NCBI RefSeq assembly: GCF_001641265.1
Contig: NW_020167532.1
Coordinates: 372,001-436,000 of the forward strand
Direction: 5' to 3'
From: Pseudogymnoascus destructans
Lineage: Eukaryota; Ascomycota; Leotiomycetes; Thelebolales; Thelebolaceae
DNA length: 64,000 nt
The notes under the pieces were generated by a model that saw only the letters and a program-made list of their open reading frames with translations, was not told the origin of the DNA and searched no databases. This document shows, in pieces, positions 11,610 to 23,217 of this stretch. The stretch's first letter is position 1. The number at the start of each line of letters is the position of its first letter. The translations under genes and the position numbers were made by a program.

Positions 11610-11867
11610 CTCCTCTCTCCTCCTACCATGCCCAACCTGCCCCTCTAGGCTCCCTGACCCCTCTATAGAGATGAACCCGGCTGGCACCCCATCCTCGAAG
11701 CTGACGAAGTTCATCGCCAGCTCCTGGATGTGGTGGCGCAGTCGAGCCATCTCCCTAGATGGAGGGGAGGCGCACCGGAAACAGCAGATGGCAGCCGCAA
11801 GCTCCTCCGTAGGATTAAACCTACCACGGGAAGCAGCAGCAGCGGTGACGCGATCCGCCAGTGTCAT
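11610..11867 (-). pseudogene. Retroelement-associated coding fragment next to LTR-C
   Basis: A minus-strand open frame starting at an ATG that overlaps the LTR-C edge (TGTCATGACA) and running about 85 codons until LTR-A copy A4 truncates it. Residues such as RLRHHIQELAMNFVSFEDG suggest a small globular or coiled segment. It may be the start of the gag-like ORF of the LTR-C element, because it begins immediately inside that LTR. No diagnostic motif is present, so the identity is an inference from position only. Confidence 0.4.
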
Positions 11868-12233
11868 GACACTCCTTCAATATTTGTGTCATGACCCTTC
11901 GATTCACTTTAGTCTCTAGTACTTATTTCACTATGTCATTCACTTCACCTGCTTCGCTCACTTCGCTTCACTTGCTGACCTAGATCAGCCCAAATGTTGA
12001 CTACTGGCTTAGGCTCTCTTGTTATTGGCTCGCTTTACTAGGGCTCGCTTAGCTAGGTTCGGTTAAGTAGTGCCTTCACCTATTTGGCACTAGGGATTTT
12101 TACTGTTATATAAGCACTTATTGCTCATGTCTCTTATTGATCTTTACCTAACAAATTATACACTACTTGGCCTTCTTGCAATTCCTCCTGCTTCGACTTA
12201 CTTTGCATTCCCTTACTTCAAGTCAAACCACTT
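11862..12233 (-). repeat. LTR family C, truncated by LTR-A
   Basis: Starts TGTCATGACACTCC. About 230 bp of it recurs inverted at 31677-31918. A TATA-like TTATATAAG at about 12109-12117 fits an LTR promoter. The stretch contains GCTTCGCTCACTTCGCTTCACTT-type short repeats and is cut at 12234 by LTR-A copy A5. Family-level identity is unknown. Confidence 0.6.
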
Positions 12234-13169
12234 TGTCATACTGACATTCGTTGCACTCAATTTGCTATCAAACCCAAGAGCAAACTTAGAAATCTCCTCC
12301 TCAAACCTACAAGTCAACATACATATCTTGGCTTATCACATCAACAACAGAAGCAATACTACTCAACGATTGCTGCAAACTCTTCGACTACATCTGTTTA
12401 TGCTACATACATCACGGCATATCATTTGAACACTCATTGAACAAGTTATTAAGAAAATCTCCTCCTTAAGGGGGTGGGCCAATACTACCACATGGCATAT
12501 CTCTACCAACTAGAGGCCTAGGAACATGAACGATAGCTCTAGAAGCTTCTACAACCCTCTATGATTCATTACACGTCATCGCTCCTTAGTTACCCACAAG
12601 ATTGGTTAAGTTATGACATAATTTGTCTATAGGTACTCTGACCTTGGACCTCCTTTTCACTTCCTATAGGCTAGGAACCCAAGAGATGGTTCTATGGGAT
12701 TCTCTTACGTTCACTACATGATTAGCAAGCTAGTTGTGGGTCGCACTTGATTTCTAATACATTTACCAAGCCTGGTTAGTCATGGAAAGTCATGGAAAAT
12801 GAGAGAACTACACTCCTTTGGCATAAATAGGATTGCCCTTTCCTTAAGAAAGGGCAAGCAGGCAATACAGTAAATCGACTATCACATACTTCCACGTCTT
12901 TTACAAGCTTCCAAGCATCCATCTTGTTACTCCTTGTTTCTGAAAAGTCAGTGAGGTGTTAACCTCTGACTTACCCCTGAGTTCCCAGACTCAACATTTG
13001 TTGCAACTTGTCTGAACCACTTCACTACATCACACACCTGATTGCTGCGTTGTGGAATAGTCTAAGCTACAACCCTTTGGCTCTGTTTCCTAAGACAGTG
13101 TGTTGTCTTAGTAAAATCATCCCTTCCTTGGGTGGCTAGATTCTCACATCTGGTGCACCCACCATTACA
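12234..13169 (+). repeat. LTR family A (copy A5), flanks do not match
   Basis: 936 bp, TG...CA. The left flank CACTT is LTR-C sequence; the right flank TGCTG is the truncated pol of the LTR-B element. Different elements on the two sides and no duplication indicate a recombination junction. Confidence 0.87.
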
Positions 13170-14720
13170 TGCTGTTGACGATGAATCCCTTTTCCAGGTT
13201 TTCCAGCAGGTATTGCTTCGTAGCCTTAAGCTCTTCGGTGCCCTGTCGATATAACGGGGAGAAAGCGTTTGGTAAAGGGCTTCGAGCTGTATCTTGTGGT
13301 CGTATATGCGGTGGGGGGGGATTCGATCCGATTCCAACTTCGAAAAGACATCGGTGTACCTCCGGTGCATATGCGGAAGCTTCTGCTGGATGAGGCGGAG
13401 CGTTTCTTCGTCCTCTACCAACTCCTTTTCATGAATGATCTGATCGATTTCGTAGATGCTAGTCTGAAAAAACTCGGAGTCGTTTCGCATCATCTCGTGG
13501 TGGAAAGCATTTGCACTGATTTCGCATATATGCATGGGCGTAAACCTATGTACTAGGGTTTTCTGCGGTGGGGGAGAAACCTCCTGGTTTCGTGGTGGGT
13601 TCGATGGCGTATCAGTGATCTCTTCGTAGTCGGAAGTTATCACTTTCATTTCCATTGAACGTCCGCCTGCGCGGCGTCTGTCTTTGCAGTGGATTGCGAA
13701 ATCCCGGCGATTCGCATCCGACTGGTATGCAGGATGTTTAATGGACGTTTCGCGTGAGTGGTAGGGCAAGGTGATCTCCTTGCTCCAGCTAGGAGTTGGC
13801 GGGTACTCCTTTGGCCATACTAACCGGCTCTTTGCAGAGTCGAGTAGTATTCGGAAGCAGCTGAAAAGCTTCTTCCCAATTATCACATCTTGTGCTCCGA
13901 GGTCCAGGAGTACAAAGGGGCAGTTATATATTCGGCGTCCTTCGACTGTTAAGTGTAACCGAATATACTCCGATACGTGGCCTTGGATTTTGCACTGAAA
14001 TCCACGTATGGGTACAGAGTAGGGTAGTTTCTGTATAGGGCTCTGAAGTGCTTTCGACAGTCTCCTGGCCTGTTCCATCTCGTTGCCTGTGAGGTAGTAT
14101 GAACCTAGTAGATCCATCATCTCCTCAGCACTGCGGAACCCATGCGTAGCGGACAGGTATTGGGGCTCTAGGTAGGTCTTCGCCAGGCCGGTCGTAGTTC
14201 CCCATATCAACGCTCTTCTCGAGACGTCGGTAAGATAGTGATCCTCATTGACTACGAGTCGGTCCCGAATTGAAGCGCTCCATTGTAAGAAGGTATGTTC
14301 TACCCCATCGCTGAGAGGAAGGATTTTCTCAGAGATGGTTGATTTCTTATAGCGATTCGGAGGGTCCTCGGTGTGCATTCGTGATGACCCTGGAATCGAG
14401 GGAGAACGAGTGTTCCGAAGAGGTGGCAATTGAACCGTCTCGGGTGTGTTTCGTGTACGAGGCGTTCGTTGCTCCGTAACTTCGACTGTGGGTATGGGGG
14501 CGTCCACTGGCGGTGTGGACGGGATTCTGGTCTGGGATGCTGACAGGATAACTAGTAGATCCTTGACCTCCTGTATCTGTGCTTCGAGGTGGGCCATTCG
14601 ACTCGGGATGTCTTCGGATGGCACAGACGTCGTAGCTGCAGTGGTGGTTTGTCTGGTAGTCATTCTGGGCAGTTGACCGTCGTTGTCTTGGGGTATGTTT
14701 GATGTCGGCTTTTTCGACAT
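13170..14720 (-). pseudogene. Ty3/gypsy-like gag-pol remnant (LTR-B element)
   Basis: Minus-strand frame with an ATG at 14720-14718 (MSKKPTSNIPQ). It reads through a gag N-terminal region (Thr/Pro-rich, then FLQWSASIRDRL and LLGSYYLTGNEMEQAR). Then, apparently after an internal deletion, come an aspartic protease-like core (LLDLGAQDVIIGKKLF) and the RT approach segment (DVFSKLESDRIPPHRIYDHKI). A frameshift follows near 13260, and the element is cut by LTR-A copy A5 at 13170. No CCHC zinc knuckle and no RT palm are present, so it cannot transpose by itself. The order and motifs support a Ty3/gypsy polyprotein; the subfamily is not determined. Confidence 0.8.
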
Positions 14721-15077
14721 ATTGCCTCGGGTGTGTATCGGTACCGATACGAAAGAGCTTGACTTCCGGTAGCTCGTAGCTATCAACGCTCTTGTCCACA
14801 ATTTCCTCTGTGCTATGAGGGGGTTCTTAAGGATCTCGTATCCTATTTGGCGCCAACGCGTCGGCGACTTTACCAGCTTGTTCTGAAGAATCAAACCCTG
14901 ATCCACTGGCTGTCCGTGAGATCTCTGGAATCACGGCTATTTGAAGTCGTCAGGTCTCTCCTCCGAAACATCACCGAGTCGCAGTCGATGGTGTAACGGT
15001 AGTTCTCCTGAGTCGTTCCAGTGTGGGATATTATTTAAGTACGGCCGTCCCCGGCAGGCGTGATCTTTTTTGTATAA

Positions 15078-15448
15078 TGTAAGGACACAGGGCACCCAGC
15101 TCACAGTAATAGCATATGAGAGTGCGAGTCGGAGGCTAAACGGATGCTATCCTATAGGTGTACTACGAAGGATACAAAAAAGATGAAGGGGGAACCCCGT
15201 TGAGTCTGTTTCCTTAACTCCCGAAACGGGCCCGACTCGGTTATCCCAACCCTAGCCCTGAACCTTCCACCGCAACAGGTCTGCATCGGCCCTGAACCCT
15301 ATACACTTACCGTCCCCCACTATAGTGTAACTCGCCATATGCTCCTCTACTGGTTCGAAACCCCACCGAGTCGGATTCCATGCTTGTAGTGACCGTAACA
15401 CTTCTGAGACAGGTTCTTCGAGTATCTAGGTACGGAGGCATCCTTACA
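15078..15448 (-). repeat. LTR family B, 5' LTR of the gag-pol remnant
   Basis: 371 bp with perfect 8-bp ends TGTAAGGA...TCCTTACA. It lies 357 bp upstream (minus strand) of the gag ATG at 14720. A segment starting GGATGCTATCCTATAGG recurs at 31368. Flanks cannot be compared because the other end of the element is lost. Assigned as the 5' LTR from its position relative to gag. Confidence 0.7.
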
Positions 15449-15821
15449 AAAAGGACGAAGAGGAATAAGGTTGGTGGTTGGGGTTTACTTACGTAACCGC
15501 TTACAAATCCAGTGGTGTCCGCGATGTCGTTCGCTTAGTATTCGGACACCGGCGTCCGTATTGGAACTCCCTCGTACAGTAGGGTGCTGAGTCAGCAGAA
15601 CCCTGCACACAGAAATACTCCAGGCTAACGGTCGTCGAAAATGGCGGGGATGAAGAACAACCAGCGTCTACCAACACCTGCGCCCGACCTCCCCGGATGC
15701 TACATGACCAAATTCATGGTCGTTGTTGAATCTTGGGGACGTCACTGCATTTGTCACACCCGACATCACCACCAACGAGGTCCCATTCAATAATCCGGAG
15801 AGACACCCAAACTATTTAACG
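15449..15821. other. Upstream region of the BTB gene, with a short segment shared with the transposon nest
   Basis: No complete gene. The 23 bp at 15520-15542 (GTGTCCGCGATGTCGTTCGC plus TTA) recur inverted at 10181-10203. An ATG at 15641 opens a reading frame closing near 15788 that is out of frame with the BTB gene. It is either a short upstream ORF or a sign that the true N-terminus is disrupted by a frame change near 15720. Confidence 0.5.
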
Positions 15822-18176
15822 ATGGCTGCCGAGGCTGCGAAGAACCTACAAGGCAACCGCACCCGCCCAAGGTCTATTGTTCCTGCTACCCCCCTGCCAT
15901 ACGTGCAGAAGCGTAAGCTGGCAGGAGCTCCACGCAAAGAGAAGACAGAAGTCCCGTCTGATACTACTGTTGATAGCTGCACTTCAACTTCAAACACTTC
16001 GTCGGCGACAGTTGAGGCGTGCCGCTCGACTGATACTAATGGCACTTCCGATCAAGAAACAAAGCAGAAGGTCGACACTGTATACTCTGCTGCCTCCCCT
16101 TTGACTTCTGAAGTAGAAGAGAATCAACCATTGGACCTTCCTGACAACAACCTACGCGCCCACGAACAGGAGCACAGTGAACACGAGGTTACCACAGAAG
16201 GATATGATGCTCACGGTAAGAAAGGAATGCAATTCTTGATCTAAGCAATTGCTTCGCAGACAAATGCTAATTAAGTAATAGGGGCTCAGCCAGGCCAAAC
16301 TACACAGGAGGATAAAACTCAAGTTGAGAAAGTGACACGTCAAGTAGATCCTGTTCCAACTTCATCCAACAAGCAACCTAACGCCTCGAAATCTTCCTAC
16401 AATATGCCTCCAGCACAGTTTGTCCCTAGCCAGCATACTCTGCCAAACCGACCAGCTCTTGATGCTGAAGCTTCGACATACACAAAGTTCCAAGTGTCTG
16501 GTGGGCCTCACTCAATGCACCATACCCATCCCAGCCAAGGAAGCATGGTGTTCGGTGGCTATTCTGATTCGAACAACTCCTCGCCAGCGCCGCCTCTTTC
16601 GTCTGCAGGCATGCCTCAATATCCATACCCGCCGCCACCACCTACGAATGGCCATATGCATCACCTTTCCAACGGCTTCCAAGTCCCACCACCTCCGGGA
16701 TTTGGCTTCCAGCAGCAGCATGGTAGTCATATTGTGCACAGTCCAGCGATGGACGGCTTTTCCCGCCGGCATCCACCACCTTTCCCACACCCGGAAGGAT
16801 ACTCACCCTCAGCTACTCCTGGCATAAACGATAATCGCCGACAGCAATTTTATGACCCGTCAACCTCTCATAGCCTTCGCTCTCATTCATCGGCCCCTCA
16901 TGAGCATGATCCTCGACCCACCCAGTTTCCCAATCCAAATGCAACTTCTCGGGCGACCAACGGAAGCAATGGCCATACTGATGATGGCAAGGTTTACTAC
17001 CAACCTCAGATGAGTGGCCGCGGTGGTTCGGGCCTACACGGCGCTGTTCCACATCCATCCGTGGATAACCTTGATGGACTACTAGGCTATATCCAAGGCC
17101 AGTTTGCTGATCCTACCTTCGCCGATTATACGCTGGAAGTACGATACACGGATGACCGTGCCAAACCAATGCGTATTCCAGGACACAACCTCTTGTTTGC
17201 CAGAAGCCCAACACTGAAACGTCTCATGATAGCCCAGGCCAACGACGGAAGCAGCGAAAGCTCGTCTCGCACAATTTTAATCGAGACTGCTGACCGATTC
17301 CTGAGCTCAGATGGGTTCTGGATCGCATTGCAGCGTCTCTACGGCGGACCTCTTCATAGCCTGGATACCCCACCAACTCCCGGCCGAAACATGGAAGCCC
17401 AGAATTTGGCGACTTCGAATCCTGCTAGCTTCCATAGGTTTGATTTGGCCCTTGGCTACGCTGCTGCTGGGCATATTCTTCAAATCCCTCCAGTCTTGAG
17501 CCGAGGCATCGAAGTTGCATGCCATCTTGTCAACTGGCTTACGATTGAGAAAGCCCTCGATTTTGCACTCGATGGAGGCCTCAGCTCGCAGTGGACTCTG
17601 GACAATAACTTCAACGGAGTTTGTCCGAGCACGTACGGGCCAGCTGTCGACATGCTCATTCACAGTGCTCTCGGCTTCTTGATCGCCAACTTCCCGCCTC
17701 ACCTGGATTTCGATGTGACTGCCTCTGAGCCAGCATTCAATAGCCGCCTGCCTGTTCTCAGCAAGGCCAAGGTCTCAAAACACAACCCTCGGTTAAGCTC
17801 GATCAAGTTCGGCGATCATCCTATAGAAGAGCCTATTATCCCCACTCTCAAGAATGCAAACGCTGCATCTCTTATTTCCGGGATACTTATCAACCTGCCA
17901 TTCCAGCTGCTGAAATACGTGCTGGAAGCACCATCTCTGGGGAGCCATGATTGGGCGACGTCTACTATGCGTCAAACTGTTATGCAGGAGGTCATCAACG
18001 AGCGCGAGAAGCGTCGTATTGGCGTCCTAAATGATAGGAGTGCTTCCAACGATGTACGCATGTCAAACCTGAAGGGATGGCAGACCGCTGGGTGGCATGA
18101 GGGAGTCGAAAACGAGGCACCTCACAAAATGCCTACCCTGACCAGGACTTGGGTTGATTTCAAGCTCCCAGAGTGA
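15822..18176 (+). CDS. BTB/POZ-domain protein with long Pro/His-rich N-terminus
   Basis: Two exons, 15822-16215 and 16282-18176, joined across a 66-nt intron (GTAAGA...TAATAG with a GCTAATTAA branch site), give about 762 residues. Residues 1-390 are low complexity, rich in Pro, His, Ser and Gln. Around residues 395-510 a BTB-like fold is suggested by ADPTFADYTLEV, GHNLLFARSPTL and the following strand/helix pattern. The C-terminal 250 residues look globular. BTB domains mediate dimerisation and adaptor functions; the specific role is unknown. The start is uncertain: the frame stays open upstream to 15708 without an ATG, and an ATG at 15641 is in another frame. The gene is the first host gene to the right of the transposon nest. 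Confidence 0.78.
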
Positions 18177-18759
18177 AATGGCGAAAGGCCATACACAACA
18201 CAGACTTCGACTTGAATATTATTACTACGACAGACTGCCGCGCCATGCGTTTACCACAAGCGTTTTTGCATTCGTCTTCAGCGTTATACCGGTCTTGCAT
18301 ATAAGGACCATGTTCGATACGCGCTTTATGATACCAGTCATCATTGTGAAAAAGGGAGGGCCAACGGGTGGCTCGTGGCGATGCATAGAGGTACGATTGG
18401 GGCGGGGAAAAGCAGCTGCTGGAAGGAAAAGGCCCTAAATAAGCATTATAGCCGAAGGGAAGGCCCTTAATTAAGTGATGGGCGTAAAAATAGGAAGCCA
18501 CTAGGTAGCCAAACACGCAGGACTAGAATCATAGGAATTAATTCAATGCGGTGGTCTTTAAGTATCGCACTTCTCATATTAGAAGAGTTGTTGAAATGTT
18601 GTAGGCGATCGGATTTAGTTAGGGGTAGAGCCGCGGGTCGTTGACATCACAGCCAAGATTTATCCGTGCACCCACCACCTACGAAGCTGCCCGTCTGGCA
18701 CCAAGACCCAAAACACGCCGAGGTTCAATTGCGTTCAACCTCAACTTCAACACTTCATC
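18177..18759. other. Intergenic spacer, BTB gene to GTB1
   Basis: 583 bp between two plus-strand genes. It should hold the BTB 3' UTR and the GTB1 promoter. No repeat, RNA gene or additional ORF is convincing. Confidence 0.5.
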
Positions 18760-20623
18760 ATGCGGCACTTAGCGGCTCTCCTGCTGCTCAGCAATGCAGC
18801 AAGCTCCATTGCCGCGTCCGAGCCGGCTCGGCCTCGTGGTGTGGGACCTGATTGTTCGTCTTGAGCCCCAATCCCCCTCCACCTGCCCTCATACCAAGTA
18901 GAACGTCAGGGCATGATTGAAGCTAACACATCATCTCTACAACTAGTCGCGAAGCACTACAAGGGCTCCAAAGACATATTCACCTGCATCACAGCTCCCT
19001 CGGTCGTAATCCCTTTCTCGAGCGTCAACGACGACTACTGCGACTGTCCCGACGGGTCAGACGAGCCAGGGACATCAGCCTGCACGTACCTCTCGTCGCT
19101 GTCGCCCACCCAGCCCGTCCCCGGCACATCCAGCGGCACCAGTAATACGACTCTGGCGCTGCCAGGTTACTACTGCAAGAACAAGGGCCACCAGCCGGGC
19201 TACATCCCGTCCAGCTACGTCAACGACGGGGTGTGCGATTACGACCTCTGCTGCGATGGTAGCGATGAGTGGGCTGGTGTCGGCGGGGTGGCGTGCGAGG
19301 ACAGGTGCGCGGCGATGGGCAAGGAGTGGCGGAAGAAGGAGGATGAGCGCGTGAGGAGCGCGAGGGCTTCGCTGCTGAAGCGCGGCGAGCTGCTTAAGCA
19401 GGCTGAGATGCTCAGAATTGGGATCCAACAGCGGATTGATCAGTTGGAGGGCGAAGTCGTGACACTGCAAATAAAGGAAGAGGAGGCAAGACGGCGGCTC
19501 GAGGATGTCGAGTGGTCGGAGCGGAGCAAGGTTGTTAAGGGCGCGAGTGAGAAGGCATCGAGAGTTACGGTTTTGGCCAAGTTGGCGAAGGCAAGGGTGG
19601 AGGAGTTGAGGAACAGCCTGACAAGCTTGATTGAGAAGAGGAATGCGGCGAATTCGAGGGTTCAAAAGCTTGAGTCGATTCTGGAAGCGTTTAAGGTAGA
19701 GTACAACCCGAATTTCAACGATGAAGGAGTGAAGCGCGCTGTCAAGGCTTGGGAGGACTACGTGGCCGAGAAGGACACCAGCTCTGATTCCGATGCGACC
19801 GGGTTTGAGAAGGACCTGGAGGAGATTGGGAAGCCAGATAGCGAGGAGCAGGGTATCAACTGGGCAGAGTGGGAGAAGGAGGAGGAGGAAAGTGATGTTG
19901 AAGCTCGTAAGTTTATACCGCCTACCACACATAATATGGTTACAGCAAAGCTAATTCTTCTACTCATCAGTCTACAGCTTTGAAGCCTACCTTCCCCCAT
20001 CCCTCCGTACCTGGGTCCACGACAAAGTTCGGTCCTTCCGTCGCACTCTTGTCGATAATGGTCTCCTTGCAGACACCACTGGCCCCGCCGACAGCGAATC
20101 CCGCGCTGTTACTGAGGCCCGCAACGCATACAACAACATAAAGAGCGATGGAGAGTCGAGACGATCCGAGCTGGAGGACAAGAAAAACGACCTCAAAGCC
20201 GACTACGGACCACAGGACGTCTTCCGCGCCCTCAAGGGTAAATGCGTTGACATCGATTCAGGCGAGTACACGTACGAGTTGTGCTGGATGGACAAGAGCA
20301 CGCAGAAGTCGAAGAAGAATGGTGGGAGCACGCAACTGGGCACTTTCAAGAGATTTGATACCGTCGAGGTGGATGAGGATGTTGGCGCTGATGGGAGGGG
20401 CCTTGGGGTTGGAGAGAGACTCTCGATGGTATTTGAGGATGGAGCGCAGTGCTGGAATGGGCCGAAGAGAAGCACCATTGTCGTTATGGCGTGTAGAGAG
20501 AAGGATGAGGTGTGGCGGGTGGTCGAGGCGGAGAAGTGCGTTTACAGGATGGAAGTCGGCACGCCTGCTGTCTGCAAGGACAGCGCTGGCGAGCAGAGAA
20601 AGCCAGTTAAGGACGAGCTATAG
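18760..20623 (+). CDS. GTB1: Glucosidase II beta subunit (PRKCSH/Gtb1)
   Basis: Non-catalytic subunit of ER glucosidase II, which trims glucose from N-glycans during glycoprotein folding; it retains and targets the alpha subunit. Exons 18760-18853, 18947-19906 and 19971-20623 (introns GTTCGT...CTAG with CTAAC branch, and GTAAGT...CAG) give 568 residues. Visible: an N-terminal signal peptide (RHLAALLLLSNAASS); RPRGVGP; two LDLa-like Cys repeats (NDDYCDCPDGSDEPG and VCDYDLCCDGSDEW); a Lys/Glu-rich coiled coil at about 140-260; an acidic segment; and a C-terminal MRH domain beginning near GKCVDIDSGEYTYELC, with paired Cys. The protein ends in KDEL, the ER-retrieval signal. Length and order match the fungal family. 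It lies directly left of a transposon remnant at 20831 but appears intact. Confidence 0.95.
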
Positions 20624-20830
20624 TTGGAGGGAGAGCTGGGTTATTTGGTAGTATAGACAGTATAAAAGATGAGCAATTGGCCTGTACCACGAATAAAATA
20701 TTAAAATGCAGTTGAAGCTTTTGAGAATATATTTGATAATTGCTATATTAATTAAACCACTAACTGCAAATTTATGTACCAACCCAAAGCCAACTAAATC
20801 ATAACAGTGTTCGGCACGGGTAGGTATATA

Positions 20831-22052
20831 CAGTAAAATCTCGATAACACGATGGATAGCATCCCGTAATTTCATATCGTGTTAACAAGATTATCGCGGT
20901 ATCAAATACACGCGACTACGTTATCCAACTGTCCAAAGTGCCTTGAATGCCCTCATTTGCCTGCTTAACCTTGACAAGCCGCTCAAGCCGTTCTAAAGTT
21001 CTTAAATACTCCGTACTTAATACGCCACTATTCCCAGCCTCAAGAAACTCAATCAGAACTTGTGTGGCTTCTAAAGCTGACTGAGTTGTTGGCACAGGCA
21101 GCAAGACTTGCTCACTGCTTTTGTCATCATCTTGAGCTCCAGGATCCTCAACATCTTAAGTATAATGTGAAAGAACTTCTTGTAATGCCTCTTGATCTTG
21201 ATCCTGCTCTCCACTACTGTGTATATTTTCTTCACTTGGATTAAGGAAGTTTGCAATATCCATAGCGTCATGAATTTGCCCAGAGTTTCGTACTTGATTG
21301 TACAAGTTGTCAAGTGCTGGAAGAGATTGGATTGAACGCTGTATTGGGTTTCGAAGCATTGTGCTTTTTCAGAAGCAGTTATATATTGTTGTATCTGTAA
21401 CATCATGATGCCAGGACCAAAGAAGCCAGCGAATAGTGAAGTGTAAGTTAATAGAGTTGAAGGGATTCATGTTATTCTCAAATGCATTAAGCATGTATTC
21501 AAGCCACTGTCGACGGTAGTGGGCTTTAAGGGAGGCAATAATACCTTGATCAAGGGGTTGAAATCGACTTGTTGAGTTTGGAGGAAGCCAGAGAATTCTA
21601 ATATTTGAAGGAGGTGGAGCTGCTTCAATAGCAGCAATATGTGCTGAGAAGTTGTCCATGGTAAGAAGTACACTCCTCGTTGTGCCGATATGTAAGTAAA
21701 AGGCTTGTAACCATTCAACCATAAGAAACTGATTCATCCAAGCTTTCTTGTTTGACTTCCAAACTCCTCCCATAGATCCTATGTTAACGTTTCGAAGAGC
21801 TCTTGGTGTTTTTGCATGCCCAATAAACCATAGAGGAAACCGATCTGATCCAGAAGCATTTGTACAAATAACAACAGTGATACGAGCTTTGTTATGCTTT
21901 CTTCCAGGTCTTGACGTTGATGACAACCCTCTTGAAGGGGACATCTTCCAGAAAAGCCCTTCTCATCCATGTTATAGATATTGTCCTCCTAAAAATCCCC
22001 ATCAATAGTCTGAATAGCTCGCATCTCTTCTTCTGCATTAAGGTTGACTTGA
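20831..22052 (-). mobile_element. pogo-like transposon remnant (third copy) with broken transposase
   Basis: The 3' terminal repeat CAGTAAAATCTCGATAACAC begins at 20831 after TA (20829-20830), a typical pogo/Tigger-type end. The minus strand encodes about 350 codons of transposase: KGFSGRC (altered first Asp region, frame-shifted), VLLTMDNFSAH (second Asp), FQPLDQGIIASLK (third Asp), TIYNCF followed by an in-frame TGA, then NFLNPSEEN, another stop, and the C-terminal LERLERLVKVKQ helix. It is truncated at 22053 by LTR-D-type sequence, losing the N-terminus and 5' end. It sits only about 210 bp downstream of GTB1. Confidence 0.85.
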
Positions 22053-22291
22053 CAGAGGAGGCAGGGGATTAAACACAAAGGCTTTCCAAGTAACACATTA
22101 CAGTATTGTAAAGAATACTATATTGAGTTGAGCATGAAGCTCCTATCTAAGAAATACTATCTACTTATATAGTGGCGTCGTGCCTCATGGGTAATCTGGA
22201 TAGTTGGCGGATAGCTAGATATTCAGGATAGTTCGTGGATAGCTCAACTATCCAATATCCACTAGTTTCTGCAACTATCCATTAGCCCTGT
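22053..22291 (-). repeat. Diverged LTR-D-like fragment
   Basis: 22053-22185 is a diverged inverted match to the TATA-to-U5 part of LTR-D (ctactatataag and catgctcaactc regions recognisable). The adjoining 106 bp to 22291 do not match LTR-D U3. Instead they contain repeated GGATAG/CTATCC motifs, so this may be another subfamily's U3. Cut at 22292 by LTR-A copy A6. Confidence 0.65.
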
Positions 22292-23217
22292 TGTCATACT
22301 GACATTCGTTGCACTCAGTTTGCTATCAAACTCAAGAGCAAACTTGGAAATCTCCTCCTCAAACCTACAAGTCACTATACATATTTTGGCTTATCACACC
22401 AACAACAAGAGCAATACTACTCAACGATTGCTACAACCATCTATGATTCATTACACGTCATCGCTCCTTAGTTACTGGGCCGATATTACCACATAGCATA
22501 TCTCTACAACCCTCTATGATTCATTACATGACATCACTCATACTACCACATGACATATCTCTACCAACTAGAGGCCTAGGAGCATGAACGATAGCTCTAA
22601 AAGCTCCTACGAACCTCTATGATTCATTACATGTCATCGCTCTTTAGTTACCCACAAGATTGGTTAAGTTATGACATAATTTGTCTATGACATAATTTGT
22701 CTATGACATAATTTGTCTATAGGGGTACTCTGACCTTGGACCTCCTTTTACTTCCTATAGGCTACGAACCTAAGAGATGGTTCTATGGGAATCTCTTACG
22801 TCGACTACAGTTACCAAGCCTGGTAAGTCATGGAAAGTCTTGGAAAATGAGAGAACTACACTCCTTTAGCATAAATAGGATTGCCCTTTCCTTAAGAAAG
22901 GGCAAGCAGACAATACAGTAAATCGACTATCACATACTTCCACGTCTTTTCCAAGCTTCCAAGCATTCATCTTGTTACTCCTTGTTTCTGAAAAGTCAGT
23001 GAGGTGTTAACCTCTGACTTACCCCTGAGTTTCCAGACTCAACATTTGTTGCAACTTGTCTGAACCACTTCACTACATCACACACCTGATTGCTGCGTTG
23101 TGGAATAGTCTAAGCTACGACCCTTTGGCTCTTTTTCCTAAGACAGTGTGTTGTCTTAGTAAAATCATCCCTTCCTTGGGTGGCTAGATTCTCACATCTG
23201 GTGCACCCACCATTACA
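22292..23217 (+). repeat. LTR family A (copy A6), flanks do not match
   Basis: 926 bp, TG...CA. The left flank CCTGT is LTR-D-like sequence; the right flank TCTGG begins an internal piece of another LTR-A. It has a local triplication of TGACATAATTTGTCTA at about 22671-22720, mirroring the one in copy A4. Confidence 0.86.

Noticed and set aside
14980..15040. tRNA-like A-box (TGGTGTAACGGTAG) suggesting a tRNA gene or SINE
   Set aside because: No matching B-box, acceptor stem or anticodon arm could be formed; it sits in the leader of the LTR-B element.
19075..19932. 285-codon ORF antisense to GTB1
   Set aside because: Leu/Arg-rich shadow frame; the plus strand has a signal peptide, Cys-rich repeats and KDEL.
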